Shown here: positions 54,292 through 63,978 of the stretch, in pieces | Layout of the letters: the number at the start of each line of letters is the position of its first letter | How positions within the stretch are numbered: the stretch's first letter is position 1 | NCBI GenBank assembly: GCA_017455525.1 | Contig: JAFTAP010000081.1 | Location: 16,437-80,436 of the forward strand | DNA: 64,000 nt | Origin: Lachnospiraceae bacterium | GTDB taxonomy: Bacteria; Bacillota; Clostridia; Lachnospirales; Lachnospiraceae | Direction of reading: 5' to 3' | Translations under genes and position numbers: made by a program | Notes under the pieces: model-generated | Database searches by the model: none | Seen by the model: only the letters and a program-made list of their open reading frames with translations | What the model was told of the DNA's origin: nothing

Positions 54292-56061
54292 CTATCGTTT
54301 TTGATCACCGCCAACGCTGCTGTACGCTCCCACCATCTGCCTGACTTCCGTCTCTATGCACTCCATGAAGACATGCGGCGAGCCCTCGCCCTTTGCTATC
54401 TCCGCAAGGCGGTTCTCCCATTCCGCAGTGTATGAAGGACTCTTTATCCTGTCGGGAAGAACGGTGATAAGCCTGTTGCCCTCGTCAGTGGCTTCGAGCC
54501 TCTTGCCCACTCGCTTAACATATCCGTCATGTATCAGCTTTTCTATGATATCAGCCCTCGTTGCAGGCGTTCCAAGCCCCCTGCGTTCCGCGTCCTTGCT
54601 TGTCTCGTCAGCCCCGGCTTTCTCCATTGAAGCCAGAAGGGTTGACTCGGTAAAATGCTGAGCCGGGCGTGTGGCGTCCTCCTTGACCTCGCCTTTCCAT
54701 TCATCCGGTGGTATAATGTCACCCATTTTTAGCTTCCTGTCAGGAGAAGGCGTTCCGGTTTTCTTTATCCCATGCTCCAACCTAAACTGCTCCGTATATG
54801 CCTTAAAGCCCATCTGTTTCGGCTCATCATAAGTGATCTTGAACACGCTTCCCGAACATTCAAGCTCGGCCTCGGTCCTGATCACCACGGACTCCTTTGC
54901 GGTAGCCTCCGCCATCCGCAGCATGATAAGCCCAAGAACTTTCTTCTCAGAATCCGGTATCTCATCCGTGCTCGTCCTTGCGACCTCCGGGGTTATTATC
55001 ACAGCGTGATGATCCGATACCTTTAAGCTGTTAAGGACACGATTTATCTCCGGCTTCTCGTCGCCCATACCTGTCCTGCCCTTCACTATGCTTAAAAGGT
55101 TGCCCATAGAGGATCCCATGTCATCCGTGAGATACCTGCTGTCCGTCCTCGGATACGTGGCAAGCTTCTTCTCGTACAGGCTCTGCAGACAATCAAGCGT
55201 CTGCTTTGCCGTGAACCCGAACATCCTGTTGGCTTCCCTCTGTAGCGAAGTGAGGTCGAAAAGCTGAGGCGGGGAAGCCTTTGCTTCCTTCACCATGACG
55301 GACTTCACCCTTATCTCATGCCCCTTAAATCCCGCAAGCAGGACTTCCGCCTCCTCTCTGGTGGCATGCCTTTCTGACCTTATCCTTATCCCGGCTGCCT
55401 CTATCTCGACCACGTAATACCTGGATTTCCTGAAACCCGCAATCTCGGCATCCCTGTCTACTATCATTGCGAGCGTCGGCGTCTGCACCCGCCCGACCTT
55501 CTTCACCTTGCCCTTGTAGAGCACGGAGAACAGCCTCGTGCCGTTCATCCCTATGAGCCAGTCTGCCTTAGCCCTGCACAATGCGGCTTCATAGAGGCTG
55601 TCGTAATCGCTTCCGGGCTTAAGGTTATCCATTCCGTGCCTTATGGCGGCTTCCTCCATTGACGATATCCATAGCCGCTTATAGGGCTTCCGGCATCCTG
55701 CCTCGTTATATACAAGACGGAATATAAGCTCCCCTTCCCGCCCTGCGTCCGTGCCGCAGATGACCTCAGTGACATCATGGCGGTTCATCAGCCTCTTGAC
55801 CGTGCTGAACTGCTTCTTCGTCGCCTGCTTTATCTGGTACTTCCATCTATCAGGGATTATGGGAAGATCCCCATATGACCACTTCCTGTACTGCTCCCCA
55901 TAGCTCTCAGGCGGAGCCATCTCAACCAGATGACCGAGGCACCATGTGGCAATGATCCCGTCACCCTCTATGTAACCGTCATGCTTATGCTCCTCACGCA
56001 CCCCGATCGCGCTGCATATCGAAGCAGCCACCGATAGCTTTTCAGTAACTATAAGTCTCAT
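54292..56061 (-). CDS. topB: DNA topoisomerase III (TopB)
   Basis: 589 residues of a type IA topoisomerase. Toprim: MRLIVTEKLSVAASICSAIG and CGTDAGREGELIF (Asp and Glu metal residues), then RLWISSMEEAAIR, ALCRAKADWLIGMNGTRLF and the active-site region LATYPRTDSRYLTDD with the Tyr nucleophile. It relaxes or decatenates single-stranded DNA during conjugation. It lies between the DUF4366 and methylase-helicase genes, as in Tn1549-like elements, which gives good support. Confidence 0.95.
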   Translation of the reverse strand: MRLIVTEKLSVAASICSAIGVREEHKHDGYIEGDGIIATWCLGHLVEMAPPESYGEQYRKWSYGDLPIIPDRWKYQIKQATKKQFSTVKRLMNRHDVTEVICGTDAGREGELIFRLVYNEAGCRKPYKRLWISSMEEAAIRHGMDNLKPGSDYDSLYEAALCRAKADWLIGMNGTRLFSVLYKGKVKKVGRVQTPTLAMIVDRDAEIAGFRKSRYYVVEIEAAGIRIRSERHATREEAEVLLAGFKGHEIRVKSVMVKEAKASPPQLFDLTSLQREANRMFGFTAKQTLDCLQSLYEKKLATYPRTDSRYLTDDMGSSMGNLLSIVKGRTGMGDEKPEINRVLNSLKVSDHHAVIITPEVARTSTDEIPDSEKKVLGLIMLRMAEATAKESVVIRTEAELECSGSVFKITYDEPKQMGFKAYTEQFRLEHGIKKTGTPSPDRKLKMGDIIPPDEWKGEVKEDATRPAQHFTESTLLASMEKAGADETSKDAERRGLGTPATRADIIEKLIHDGYVKRVGKRLEATDEGNRLITVLPDRIKSPSYTAEWENRLAEIAKGEGSPHVFMECIETEVRQMVGAYSSVGGDQKR

Positions 56062-56087
56062 AATGTATCTCCCTTCTTTATTCCTGC

Positions 56088-57584
56088 TTATGGTATATAC
56101 TCAACTTCCTCTTCTTCGTCCTGGTCATCCTCCTCAGGCATTTCAGCCTCCGCTTCCTCAAGATCAAGGTAGCTCTCTATGATCTCCTTAGTCTCCGGGA
56201 TTCTGATAGGTGAGGATGAACCATGATCCGGCTCCGGGTTCTTCATGGGCATGGGCGGATCATTGTCCGGGCTCTTCTTTGGTATGGCCTGCCCCTCCGA
56301 CTCCTGCCTGTATTGCACATCCTCTTCTGTCAGAGAGGACCGGCTGAGCGGTTCATCCTTGACCTGTCCCTGTGCCACGTCATCTGCTGTCTTTTCTTCC
56401 ATCCGCTTAAAGAAGTCGTCGTTATTCTCTGTGACATCATCCTCCGTATCATCGTCTTCCTGCTCCTCTGCGATAACGGCTCCGTCATCAGCATCCTCGC
56501 CTTCCTCGTCCTCCACATAGTCATCATCACCGTCACGTTTCAGGAACTTCATTATCATATAGCCCGCAATAACGAGGATTCCTATGAGTATTGTCAGGAA
56601 AAGCGAGCCGTTCTTCCTTAAGACCTGCATAAACGGGGAAAGCTCATCTTCCTTGCTTCCCTCGCCACTGACTTCCATCTCCGTGTCATCCATTAAGAGG
56701 CTGTCCTCAGAAACGCTGTCCTTAGCGTTGCTCCCGTCCTCATCCTTTTCTTCGCCGTCCCTGCCCGATCCGGCGGAAACATCTGCAAGCCCAGCATCCT
56801 TGACTACCACTGCCGAATTCTGGGGAAGCGTTGGCTTGTTATCCTGGGTGACATTCAGAAGGTCATTCTCAGTTATGTCCGTGAGGAAATGCACCGTCTC
56901 CGCTTCCTTCGTCCTGTCTATCACAAGGTAGAAGACCTTTCCGGACTTCGTGGTTATCGTGTAGAACTCCCTCCCCTCGGTGGATATGCGGCTTGCGCTG
57001 TCTATCTCGTAATCCTCATCATCCTCGTCATCCTCCTCGACTGCCTTCTGCTTCACGCTGGACGATGAGCTGCTTGAAGAGCCCTTCACGCTTGAGGAGC
57101 TGCTCCTGCTGTCCGTCTTCCTGCCGTCTGTGTCCGTCTTCACATGATCCGTCACGTCGGCTTCCGCATCGGAAGGCTTCGTCTCCTCCGCATCAGAGGG
57201 GAGCTTCTGCTCAACTTCCACTCCGTTGTCCTCATCAGGGAAGGTGTAATATGGGTTGTTCACCCTGTATACCTCGGAGAGATTGCCTGCCCCGTCCTTC
57301 GCCTGCATGGTGAAATACTGATACCCCGTGTCATACTGCTGCATCCGTATGGTTATCGAGCCGTTATCAAGCTCCTTGAACTCGAAGCCATTTATGTAGA
57401 TTGCTGATATTCCGCTTGCATCATCCTTTGCGTCCACAGTCAGAAGCCCGTTATTGACTACCGCCGTGAGCGTGGGGATGGTCGTGTCCGTGGCTGCGTA
57501 TGCCGGCTTTAAAATGAAGAATGGCATCAGCGTTATCATTATGACTGCCGCCAATGCCGTCCTTATACTGTTATTCTTTCTCAC
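56088..57584 (-). CDS. CD1107/DUF4366-like surface protein of ICE
   Basis: 498 residues with an N-terminal export signal (RTALAAVIMITLMPFFIL followed by KPAYA-ATD) and a single membrane span near residue 330 (FLTILIGILVIAGYMIMKF). Between them: a beta-rich domain (TLTAVVNNGLLTVDAKDD), a Ser-rich linker (SSSSSVKGSS type) and DUF4366-like FYTITTKSGKVFYLVIDRT. The cytosolic tail is extremely acidic and Pro-rich. Proteins of this family sit next to the NlpC/P60 hydrolase in these elements and probably form part of the transfer apparatus. Its stop overlaps the next gene. Confidence 0.87.
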   Translation of the reverse strand: MRKNNSIRTALAAVIMITLMPFFILKPAYAATDTTIPTLTAVVNNGLLTVDAKDDASGISAIYINGFEFKELDNGSITIRMQQYDTGYQYFTMQAKDGAGNLSEVYRVNNPYYTFPDEDNGVEVEQKLPSDAEETKPSDAEADVTDHVKTDTDGRKTDSRSSSSSVKGSSSSSSSSVKQKAVEEDDEDDEDYEIDSASRISTEGREFYTITTKSGKVFYLVIDRTKEAETVHFLTDITENDLLNVTQDNKPTLPQNSAVVVKDAGLADVSAGSGRDGEEKDEDGSNAKDSVSEDSLLMDDTEMEVSGEGSKEDELSPFMQVLRKNGSLFLTILIGILVIAGYMIMKFLKRDGDDDYVEDEEGEDADDGAVIAEEQEDDDTEDDVTENNDDFFKRMEEKTADDVAQGQVKDEPLSRSSLTEEDVQYRQESEGQAIPKKSPDNDPPMPMKNPEPDHGSSSPIRIPETKEIIESYLDLEEAEAEMPEEDDQDEEEEVEYIP

Positions 57585-58111
57585 TCCGTGCCTCCTGTCT
57601 GCCTGAATATCGCCAGCGGGTCTGCCTTCTTCATTTCCGTTTCAGTAACAGCGCTATCACCTGCCGCATCCCCTATCTTCTCAGGCTCTATATCAGTTTT
57701 TGAATATTCCCTCAATGCTGTCTTTATTTCCATATCTGCATCTTTGGGTACAGTAGCCTGCTCCGTTTTCCTGACTATCCTTGGCTTGGGCTGCTCCCGG
57801 GCTGTCGGTGCTGCTCCCATCCCCGGTTTCGGTTCCGCTACCGTGCCTGCATCGGCCTTTACATCCGGCTTCTTGCCAGGCGATGGCTCCACTGTATCCT
57901 GTCTTGCCATGAGCTTCTTATTCTCCTGCTCCCGTCTGAAAATAAGCTCCGCAAGCTCCTCCGACTGTATGTGGTATTTCTCAAGGAGCTTCTTGCTGTC
58001 CTCTGCGTCAAGGAGCTTCTCCTCCCTCTCGTAACGGACTACCTGCTCCTGCATCTCGCCTATCCTGTCCTTAAGCCGGACTATCTTGTTCCTGTACTGT
58101 TTTTTTGTCAT
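57581..58111 (-). CDS. DUF4315-like coiled-coil protein of ICE
   Basis: 176 residues from the ATG at 58111 (MTKKQYRNKIVRLKD), with AGGAGT upstream; a longer frame up to 58177 lacks a ribosome site. An Arg/Lys/Glu-rich coiled coil fills residues 1-70 (KDRIGEMQEQVVRYEREEK), followed by Pro-rich low-complexity sequence. DUF4315 proteins in these elements are usually about 80-100 residues, so the tail is long. Translated with the DUF4366 protein by overlap. Role unknown. Confidence 0.75.
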   Translation of the reverse strand: MTKKQYRNKIVRLKDRIGEMQEQVVRYEREEKLLDAEDSKKLLEKYHIQSEELAELIFRREQENKKLMARQDTVEPSPGKKPDVKADAGTVAEPKPGMGAAPTAREQPKPRIVRKTEQATVPKDADMEIKTALREYSKTDIEPEKIGDAAGDSAVTETEMKKADPLAIFRQTGGTE

Positions 58112-58218
58112 GTATTCCTTGTACTCCTTTCCTAAATGGCAGGATAATATCCTGCTCCCGGGCTGCGCCCTTCGCATTGTTTCCTTGTCATGTCTGTCCT
58201 TTCCTCATACCGTGAAAT

Positions 58219-59883
58219 TCAGATCCTACCATAGCTGTAGAAATGGCTCTGCCAGTATGATGTGTTGATGTTGGTTACTTTGATCGGGTTTCCCGCATGG
58301 ATCATCTGACCGTTTCCGAGATAGATCCCCACATGGGACACCGGGCTTCCGCTGTTATAAGTTCCCGTGAAGAAGATGAGGTCTCCGGGCTGAGCGTCAG
58401 ACTGTGATACCCTATGGGTGAGGTTGCATAGCCCCTGTGCTGTCTGCCGTCCTATGTCCGCATAGCCGCTCGCATTGATGCACCAGCTTACGAAACCGGA
58501 GCAGTCAAAGCTAGTGTCAGGGCTTGAGCCTCCCCACTTGTAGGGATAGCCCCTGTACTTCATTGCTTCCTCTATGAGAGCCGCAGCGTCGCCGGAAGCT
58601 TCCATAGGTATGTATTCCCCAGTGTCGGGATCCGTCGCATAAAGGCTTCCCTCGCCGTTCTCGAAATAAAAGATAGGGTCGTAATGATCCCCTCCGTACA
58701 GGCATTCTATATGAAGCTCAGATCCTGTCGGACTTCCGATGCTGCCTGTCCTGCCTATCGCTTCACCATGCCATACCGGTTGCCCTGCTGCTACCGACAG
58801 GCTTTGCAAGTGAGCGTACTTCGATATATAGCCTTTGTCATCTTCTATGACTATGTAGTTACCGTAATGGCTGTCATATGCGGCTTCAGTCACCGTTCCG
58901 TCCTGTGCCGCCTTGACTTCCGTTCCCTCCGGCACTGATATGTCAAGCCCCTTGTGAAACTCCAGATCGCCTGTCTGCGGATTCTTGCGGTAGCCGTAAT
59001 AGCTCTTGATGTAGTCCTGCCAGCTAAGGTCTAAGGGCGAATAAAAATACTGCAATAAGCCTTTAGTAGATTGGTAAGAATCATATAAATCCCTGTCCTC
59101 CGTGCTTAGGTCTGCCATAGCTATGTCCTCAAGCTCCGTCTTGGTAAGCTTCACGCTAAGTATGCTTACCGTGTATTCCTCTTCATCCTCGTACTCATAA
59201 TCCTCATAGCCGATGACAAAGCCGCTCTCGCCGTCATATATAGGTCTTTGGTCTGTCTTAGTGACTGTCCTTGTCCTTGTTTCCTCACGCTCCGAATAGG
59301 AGAGGCTGTACATGCGGTCAAAGAGGCTGTCAGTCTCTCCTTCTACCCGTGATGCGGTGAAATCGGTATGCATTGCGGAGAGGTAGGATATAAATGTAAA
59401 AGGATCATGCCCTATGGGGTCTATGAGGTATTCGTACTCGTCATACCCCGGATGTGTCTCCTCCGTCCTGTCTATCTCGTCCTGCAATAACATCTCTTTT
59501 TCAGTCAGGTAGAGGTCTGCATTGTCTATCTCCTGCGGCTTGCTCTGATAAGAGCCTGCCGCTACGGAAGACAGGGCATCCGTGAAGACAGCCCCGCATG
59601 AGGATACGGCGGTCATGGTTATCATGGCAATTATTCCAGTGACCGCCACGCCTGTAAGGGCTGCTTTCTTTGCACCGGCAGATTCCTTAAGCCTGTAAAG
59701 CAGCTTTTCTTTCAGCGTTTCAGGCAGCTTTCCATGTTTCTTCTTATACTTCTCCCTGAACTGCCTCGCATACCGCCTCTTGTTTATCTTCTTCTGATGC
59801 CGGTGTCTTATCTCCCTTCCTTGTTCTGATTTCTTAAGAGCTTCTTCTGCGGGATTATTTTTGTCTATGTTATTCTCATACAT
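58219..59883 (-). CDS. Bifunctional M23/NlpC-P60 cell-wall hydrolase (VirB1-like)
   Basis: 554 residues. One membrane segment near 80-100 (AALTGVAVTGIIAMITMTA) after a very basic N-terminus, so type II anchored with the rest outside. The M23 domain is at about 300-400: EFHKGLDISVPEGTEV and LHIECLYGGDH. The NlpC/P60 domain is at the end: TSFDCSGFVSWCI (Cys), PVSHVGIYLGNGQ (His). Both catalytic sets are visible. It opens peptidoglycan for the conjugation channel. Placement next to VirB4 fits the Tn1549-like order. Confidence 0.93.
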   Translation of the reverse strand: MYENNIDKNNPAEEALKKSEQGREIRHRHQKKINKRRYARQFREKYKKKHGKLPETLKEKLLYRLKESAGAKKAALTGVAVTGIIAMITMTAVSSCGAVFTDALSSVAAGSYQSKPQEIDNADLYLTEKEMLLQDEIDRTEETHPGYDEYEYLIDPIGHDPFTFISYLSAMHTDFTASRVEGETDSLFDRMYSLSYSEREETRTRTVTKTDQRPIYDGESGFVIGYEDYEYEDEEEYTVSILSVKLTKTELEDIAMADLSTEDRDLYDSYQSTKGLLQYFYSPLDLSWQDYIKSYYGYRKNPQTGDLEFHKGLDISVPEGTEVKAAQDGTVTEAAYDSHYGNYIVIEDDKGYISKYAHLQSLSVAAGQPVWHGEAIGRTGSIGSPTGSELHIECLYGGDHYDPIFYFENGEGSLYATDPDTGEYIPMEASGDAAALIEEAMKYRGYPYKWGGSSPDTSFDCSGFVSWCINASGYADIGRQTAQGLCNLTHRVSQSDAQPGDLIFFTGTYNSGSPVSHVGIYLGNGQMIHAGNPIKVTNINTSYWQSHFYSYGRI

Positions 59884-59982
59884 TCGTGCCTCCGTTTTTC
59901 CTATCCACCTCCGGTTTCTTAAATGTCATCTCACTGCAACATTATTCAGTCTCACTTAAAATTCTTTCATACAGACTATGCC

Positions 59983-62529
59983 TTATGTTTCGTGTATCAC
60001 CTGCTCTTCGGGCTTAGTTGACATAATTCTGTATGTCTCTGTGTCCTGCGGGTATCTGTCGGTGAATGGGATTATCACATCATTAAAGATGATCAGCCCC
60101 GACCCCGGCTCAGCGTTCGTGACTTTCTCCATCTGCCTGTCTGATAATCCGAGCTTGTCCTTAAGTATCGCCTGATCCTTTGCGTTCTGATTGAGAAGAT
60201 ACACGAAGTCACTATTGCCTAAGATTCCCTCTATCTCCTCTGACTTAAGGAAGTCGCCCACGTTCTGCGTAAGCCCCGTAGGTATCCCGCCCCACTTCCT
60301 GAACCTCTTCCACATCTCCACGGCATATCCGGCGGTCTGTTTATCCCTGAGTAAAAGATGGAACTCGTCACAGTAGTATCTTGTGGCGATACGTCTCTGC
60401 CTGTTCATGGAGACACGGTTCCACACTGCGTCCTGCGCTATGAGCATTCCGAGCTGCTTTAGCTGCACTCCGAGGTCTCTTATGTCGAAGCAGATGATAC
60501 GGTTGGTGCTGTCCACTGTTGTCCTGTGGTTGAAGTAATTCTGCGAGCCGTGAACGTATAGGACGAGGCTGTTCGCTATCCTCGTAGCCTTCTGCCTTGC
60601 GTCCATAGCGAGCGTCTCATCCGTGTCCTTCGGTATGTAATGAAGCAGGGCTGTGTAAAGGTCTTCCAATATAGGCATACGCTCCGGTCTTGGGTCTTTG
60701 AAGTATTCCCTGTATATCGCCCTTATGCAGTCATCTATTATGCCTTTCTCATCGTTGGCAAGCCCTGTCTCACCGCCCGCTATCGCGTCGCACAGGGTTA
60801 TGAGGAAGTCTGACTTTAGCTTCAGTGCCTCGCTGTCATCCCTGTGTGAAAGCTGTATGTCCATAGGATTGAGGTAGTCCTTTGAATCGGTGGCAAGGCG
60901 TATAACCTCGCCGCCCAATGCCTTTACGAGAGGGAAATACTCGCCCTCCGGATCGACTATTATGATGTCATCCCTTGTCGTTAAGAAGACTGCGAGTATC
61001 TCTCTTTTCGCTGCAAAAGACTTGCCTGATCCCGGAGTGCCGAGTATCACGCCGTTGGGCGTTCTTAGCATCTTCCGGTCTGCGAGGATTATGTTGTTCG
61101 TGAGGGTGTTCATCCCGTAATATATGGCTTCGCCGCCCATGAACAGTTCCTGCGTGTTGAAGGGTATCAGGACTGCCGCAGCGCTCGTAGTAAGCGTGCG
61201 GTTCTCACCCGTCTCGTTTATCCCTATAGGTGCTGCGGCATTTATTCCCGCCTCCTGCTTATACATAAGGCACTTAAGCTCACAGCTTGCAGTCTGCACT
61301 ATGCCCGACACCCTCTGCAGCAAGTCCTCATGCTCCTTCTTCGTCTTGCCGAAGACGCAGATAATCGCGCTCATGTGGATTATCTTCTCGTTGTTAGAGC
61401 CGAGGATCCTGAGCTGGTCCATGAGGTCTTTTTCATCTTTCAATATATCCGGCGGCATTATGTCCATGTCGTAGCCCTGCCTCACCGCCTTCTTCTGCTC
61501 GTTTATCTTCGATGACTGCACGTCCGATAGGTTACGCTTTATCAGCTTCATGGCAGCAGATGGCGTAAGCGTCCTCATGTGCATGGATATGGTTATGTTG
61601 TCATCGAGGTCAAGGAGCCTCTTTATTATCCCGTCAGTGAGGTTCGGTGCCATGAGGTCAAGGTAATATGCGCTGCCGTACATTCGCCCGCTCTTGAAGC
61701 GGCTGGGATAGCGCAGGTCGAAGCCCGGCGGGGCTATGTAGTCCTTGACTGTATTCCCGCTCTCCCTCATCTGGTCGAATGAGAATCGGAACGGCTTGAG
61801 CGAATACTGATTGTAGTATTCGTACATTACCCTGACCCTCTCCCTGCCGTCCACAGGCGTCACGGCAGTTCCCATCTCCGTGAGATGCTTGGTGATATCC
61901 CTCTCAATCGTTGCGAGCCTTGCCTTAGCCTGTTTGTAGGATTCAGCCTCTATCCCGAAGATGAGGTATCTATCCTTCCTAACGCCGTTTGTGCCCTTAT
62001 GTGAGAGATCCTTGAGCATACCGGAGAACTCCTCCCTTATATCGTCATGCCCGTCATTCCTCATAGGTATCTCAAAGCGGCTTTTCACCGCGCCTTCGCC
62101 CATGTGCCTGTTGAAGAGGAAGAGCTGTATGCTTATCGCCGGATCGAAATAGTTTATGAGCCTCCCGTATGCCTTAAGCACCTCGTCCTGCTCCTTGTCG
62201 TCAAGAAGCTCATAATTCATGTCAGCGAAATGTACCATCTTGGTGTAATAGCCGCTCCTTACACGGCAGATGCCGTCACGGAAGACTGTCTCGAAGGTTA
62301 TCGTCTGCTGTGATGTCTCAGGACGCTTTGCCTTCCCTCCGCTCTGCTGCCTCTTCAAAGACTTAAGCCGCTTCTGCTCCTCCCTCGTGAGCTTCTGCGG
62401 CTTAGTCTTCTTCTTGCTATGCTTTTTTTGTTTAGATTTCAAATCCTTTTTACTTCCGGACAGTCTTTCCCTTGCGGGGCTTTTCTTTTCCGGCTTTCCC
62501 CGTCCTGCCCTTATTCCTTTTATTCTCAA
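59983..62529 (-). CDS. VirB4-like conjugation ATPase
   Basis: 848 residues. The ATPase motifs are GTPGSGKSFAAKREILA (Walker A), DIIIVDPEGEYFPL (Walker B-like) and TRYYCDEFHLLLRDKQT (Walker B of the FtsK/HerA type). The N-terminal third is VirB4-typical. The first 60 residues are very basic and overlap the PrgI gene by 80 bases; a TTG near 62439 may be the true start, since the first M here is also a TTG. It powers assembly of the type IV secretion channel. Together with PrgI and VirB6 it defines a gram-positive conjugation module. Confidence 0.93.
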   Translation of the reverse strand: MRIKGIRAGRGKPEKKSPARERLSGSKKDLKSKQKKHSKKKTKPQKLTREEQKRLKSLKRQQSGGKAKRPETSQQTITFETVFRDGICRVRSGYYTKMVHFADMNYELLDDKEQDEVLKAYGRLINYFDPAISIQLFLFNRHMGEGAVKSRFEIPMRNDGHDDIREEFSGMLKDLSHKGTNGVRKDRYLIFGIEAESYKQAKARLATIERDITKHLTEMGTAVTPVDGRERVRVMYEYYNQYSLKPFRFSFDQMRESGNTVKDYIAPPGFDLRYPSRFKSGRMYGSAYYLDLMAPNLTDGIIKRLLDLDDNITISMHMRTLTPSAAMKLIKRNLSDVQSSKINEQKKAVRQGYDMDIMPPDILKDEKDLMDQLRILGSNNEKIIHMSAIICVFGKTKKEHEDLLQRVSGIVQTASCELKCLMYKQEAGINAAAPIGINETGENRTLTTSAAAVLIPFNTQELFMGGEAIYYGMNTLTNNIILADRKMLRTPNGVILGTPGSGKSFAAKREILAVFLTTRDDIIIVDPEGEYFPLVKALGGEVIRLATDSKDYLNPMDIQLSHRDDSEALKLKSDFLITLCDAIAGGETGLANDEKGIIDDCIRAIYREYFKDPRPERMPILEDLYTALLHYIPKDTDETLAMDARQKATRIANSLVLYVHGSQNYFNHRTTVDSTNRIICFDIRDLGVQLKQLGMLIAQDAVWNRVSMNRQRRIATRYYCDEFHLLLRDKQTAGYAVEMWKRFRKWGGIPTGLTQNVGDFLKSEEIEGILGNSDFVYLLNQNAKDQAILKDKLGLSDRQMEKVTNAEPGSGLIIFNDVIIPFTDRYPQDTETYRIMSTKPEEQVIHET

Positions 62530-62881
62530 GCTCCCTTATCTCCTTCCTGATCTTCTCCTTGTTCTCTAATTCCTCGTAGATGTTCTCCGACCTATACCTG
62601 CGTATGCCCTTTGACTGGAACTTATGCCTGTAGATGTCATACAGGATCTTCTCCGGCGGCTTCCCGTCCTTCTCGTACATTGCGAGGAAGAAGAACGGGA
62701 ATATCGCCAGCATCATCACAAGTGCGGAAAGGTCCGTAGGCAGTGCTTTATGAAGGGCGAGGTACAGTGGGAACCCCACGCACCCCGCTATCGCAAAGAA
62801 GATGAGCTGCCTTTTAGTAAGCCCCAGTGCCATCTTCGTCTTCACATGGTTCAGGTCTTTTGGTGTCTGTACTTCTTTCAT
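62450..62881 (-). CDS. PrgI-family protein
   Basis: 143 residues. Two membrane segments close together: QLIFFAIAGCVGFPLYLAL and LVMMLAIFPFFFLAMY, then the conserved PPEKILYDIYRHKFQ and a basic C-terminal tail. PrgI proteins are VirB3-like inner-membrane parts of gram-positive conjugation channels, always next to VirB4, as here. Confidence 0.92.
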   Translation of the reverse strand: MKEVQTPKDLNHVKTKMALGLTKRQLIFFAIAGCVGFPLYLALHKALPTDLSALVMMLAIFPFFFLAMYEKDGKPPEKILYDIYRHKFQSKGIRRYRSENIYEELENKEKIRKEIRELENKRNKGRTGKAGKEKPRKGKTVRK

Positions 62882-62893
62882 ATTGATCCCTTT

Positions 62894-63766
62894 CTAATGT
62901 GCGTTGAATATCGACTGGCTTATGCTCCCCGTCTTGAAGAGCATGAAGCACAGCAGTACCGTGTATCCCGCCACTCCCCATAAAGCCGAGTGAAGGTTTG
63001 AGGCTACCGTTATGGTTCCGACAAGGGCTGCGTAGATGCCCAAGCATACCATCATAAAGAAACCCTGAAATGCGAGGGCTGCAACGCCCTTAACGTAATT
63101 TGTGCCTATCATGCCCCATTCGTGGTTGCCGAGGGTAGCCATAGGGATAGGTGCGATGGAAACGTAAAGATAGATCTCTATCATCCTGCCGTAGAGTATC
63201 ACGGTTATCAGGACGGACATTATCTTCATTGCGAAGCTCACTATCATGGTCTCCATACCAAGCCCTATAAGCTCTCCTACCCCCATGCTGTCTATCTGTG
63301 ACGTGAGCATTGATTCAAGGGCTGCCTCGACGTCTATGTTCGTACTGCCCGATATGCTCCCTCCTGCCTGCTGCACCACATGGCTCCCAACATCGAAGAT
63401 GCCGAGTACCATGTCTGAGGTGTGGCTTAAGAGCCATACCGCTATGCAGGCTTTGAAGAGGTACTTGAACAGCACAGCCACGTCTTGGTCGTGGATAGCG
63501 TTAGAGGCTATCACTGCATGTATAAGCTCGTAGCACAGGACGGCGGTTATTATCATGCCCGCTATCGGGACTATCACGGTGTCGGAAAGCGTCCTAACCA
63601 TGCTAAAAACATTGCCGTTCCATGTGCTTGGAGTCTGTGATACCTCGCCCGCTATTGTTCCTACCTTGCTGTTCACGTCATCGAACATACCTGAGAGGTT
63701 TGATGTTACCCAGCCCGCAAGAATATCCTTTATGAACTCCGCGAGCCTGTCAATTACCGCTCCCAT
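62894..63766 (-). CDS. TrbL/VirB6-like membrane protein
   Basis: 290 residues with five to six membrane helices (for example VIVPIAGMIITAVLCYELI, FAMKIMSVLITVILYG, GFFMMVCLGIYAALVGT and YTVLLCFMLFK). The N-terminal part DRLAEFIKDILAGWV is amphipathic. This is the usual size and shape of the CD0411/TrbL family of Tn916/Tn1549-like elements. It starts 128 bases before an abrupt break in the element. Confidence 0.9.
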   Translation of the reverse strand: MGAVIDRLAEFIKDILAGWVTSNLSGMFDDVNSKVGTIAGEVSQTPSTWNGNVFSMVRTLSDTVIVPIAGMIITAVLCYELIHAVIASNAIHDQDVAVLFKYLFKACIAVWLLSHTSDMVLGIFDVGSHVVQQAGGSISGSTNIDVEAALESMLTSQIDSMGVGELIGLGMETMIVSFAMKIMSVLITVILYGRMIEIYLYVSIAPIPMATLGNHEWGMIGTNYVKGVAALAFQGFFMMVCLGIYAALVGTITVASNLHSALWGVAGYTVLLCFMLFKTGSISQSIFNAH

Positions 63767-63772
63767 AGCCTA

Positions 63773-63868
63773 TTAGAAGAGCGTCGTGAGCTGCGGTATC
63801 ACCGTCTGGGCGATTATTATGATTCCCGCTCCCGCCCCGAACTGCTTTATCCCCTGGCTCTTTGCTAA
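63773..63868 (-). pseudogene. C-terminal fragment of a Maff2-like protein
   Basis: The minus strand ends an open stretch with AKSQGIKQFGAGAGIIIIA then QTVIPQLTTLF and stop, the end of the Maff2 family of small membrane proteins that normally precede VirB6. Upstream the frame continues without any ATG into unrelated sequence containing two strong hairpins, so the first half of the gene is missing. Confidence 0.65.
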
Positions 63869-63911
63869 TGTGCGATAAAGAAGTAATAGAAGTGTAAAAA
63901 ATTTTGCCGTT

Positions 63912-63978
63912 CCTATCCGGCACTTAGGGCTGTGTCGGATAGGTCAGGCGTTAGGCTTCCGGCAAGTCTATCTTGCCG
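63912..63978 (+). repeat. Two tandem strong hairpins at the broken Maff2 gene
   Basis: CCTATCCG (63912-63919) pairs perfectly with CGGATAGG (63936-63943), and CGGCAAG (63960-63966) with CTTGCCG (63972-63978). They lie where the Maff2 gene should be. They look like the end of an inserted element or of a structured RNA, cut by the window edge. Confidence 0.55.
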
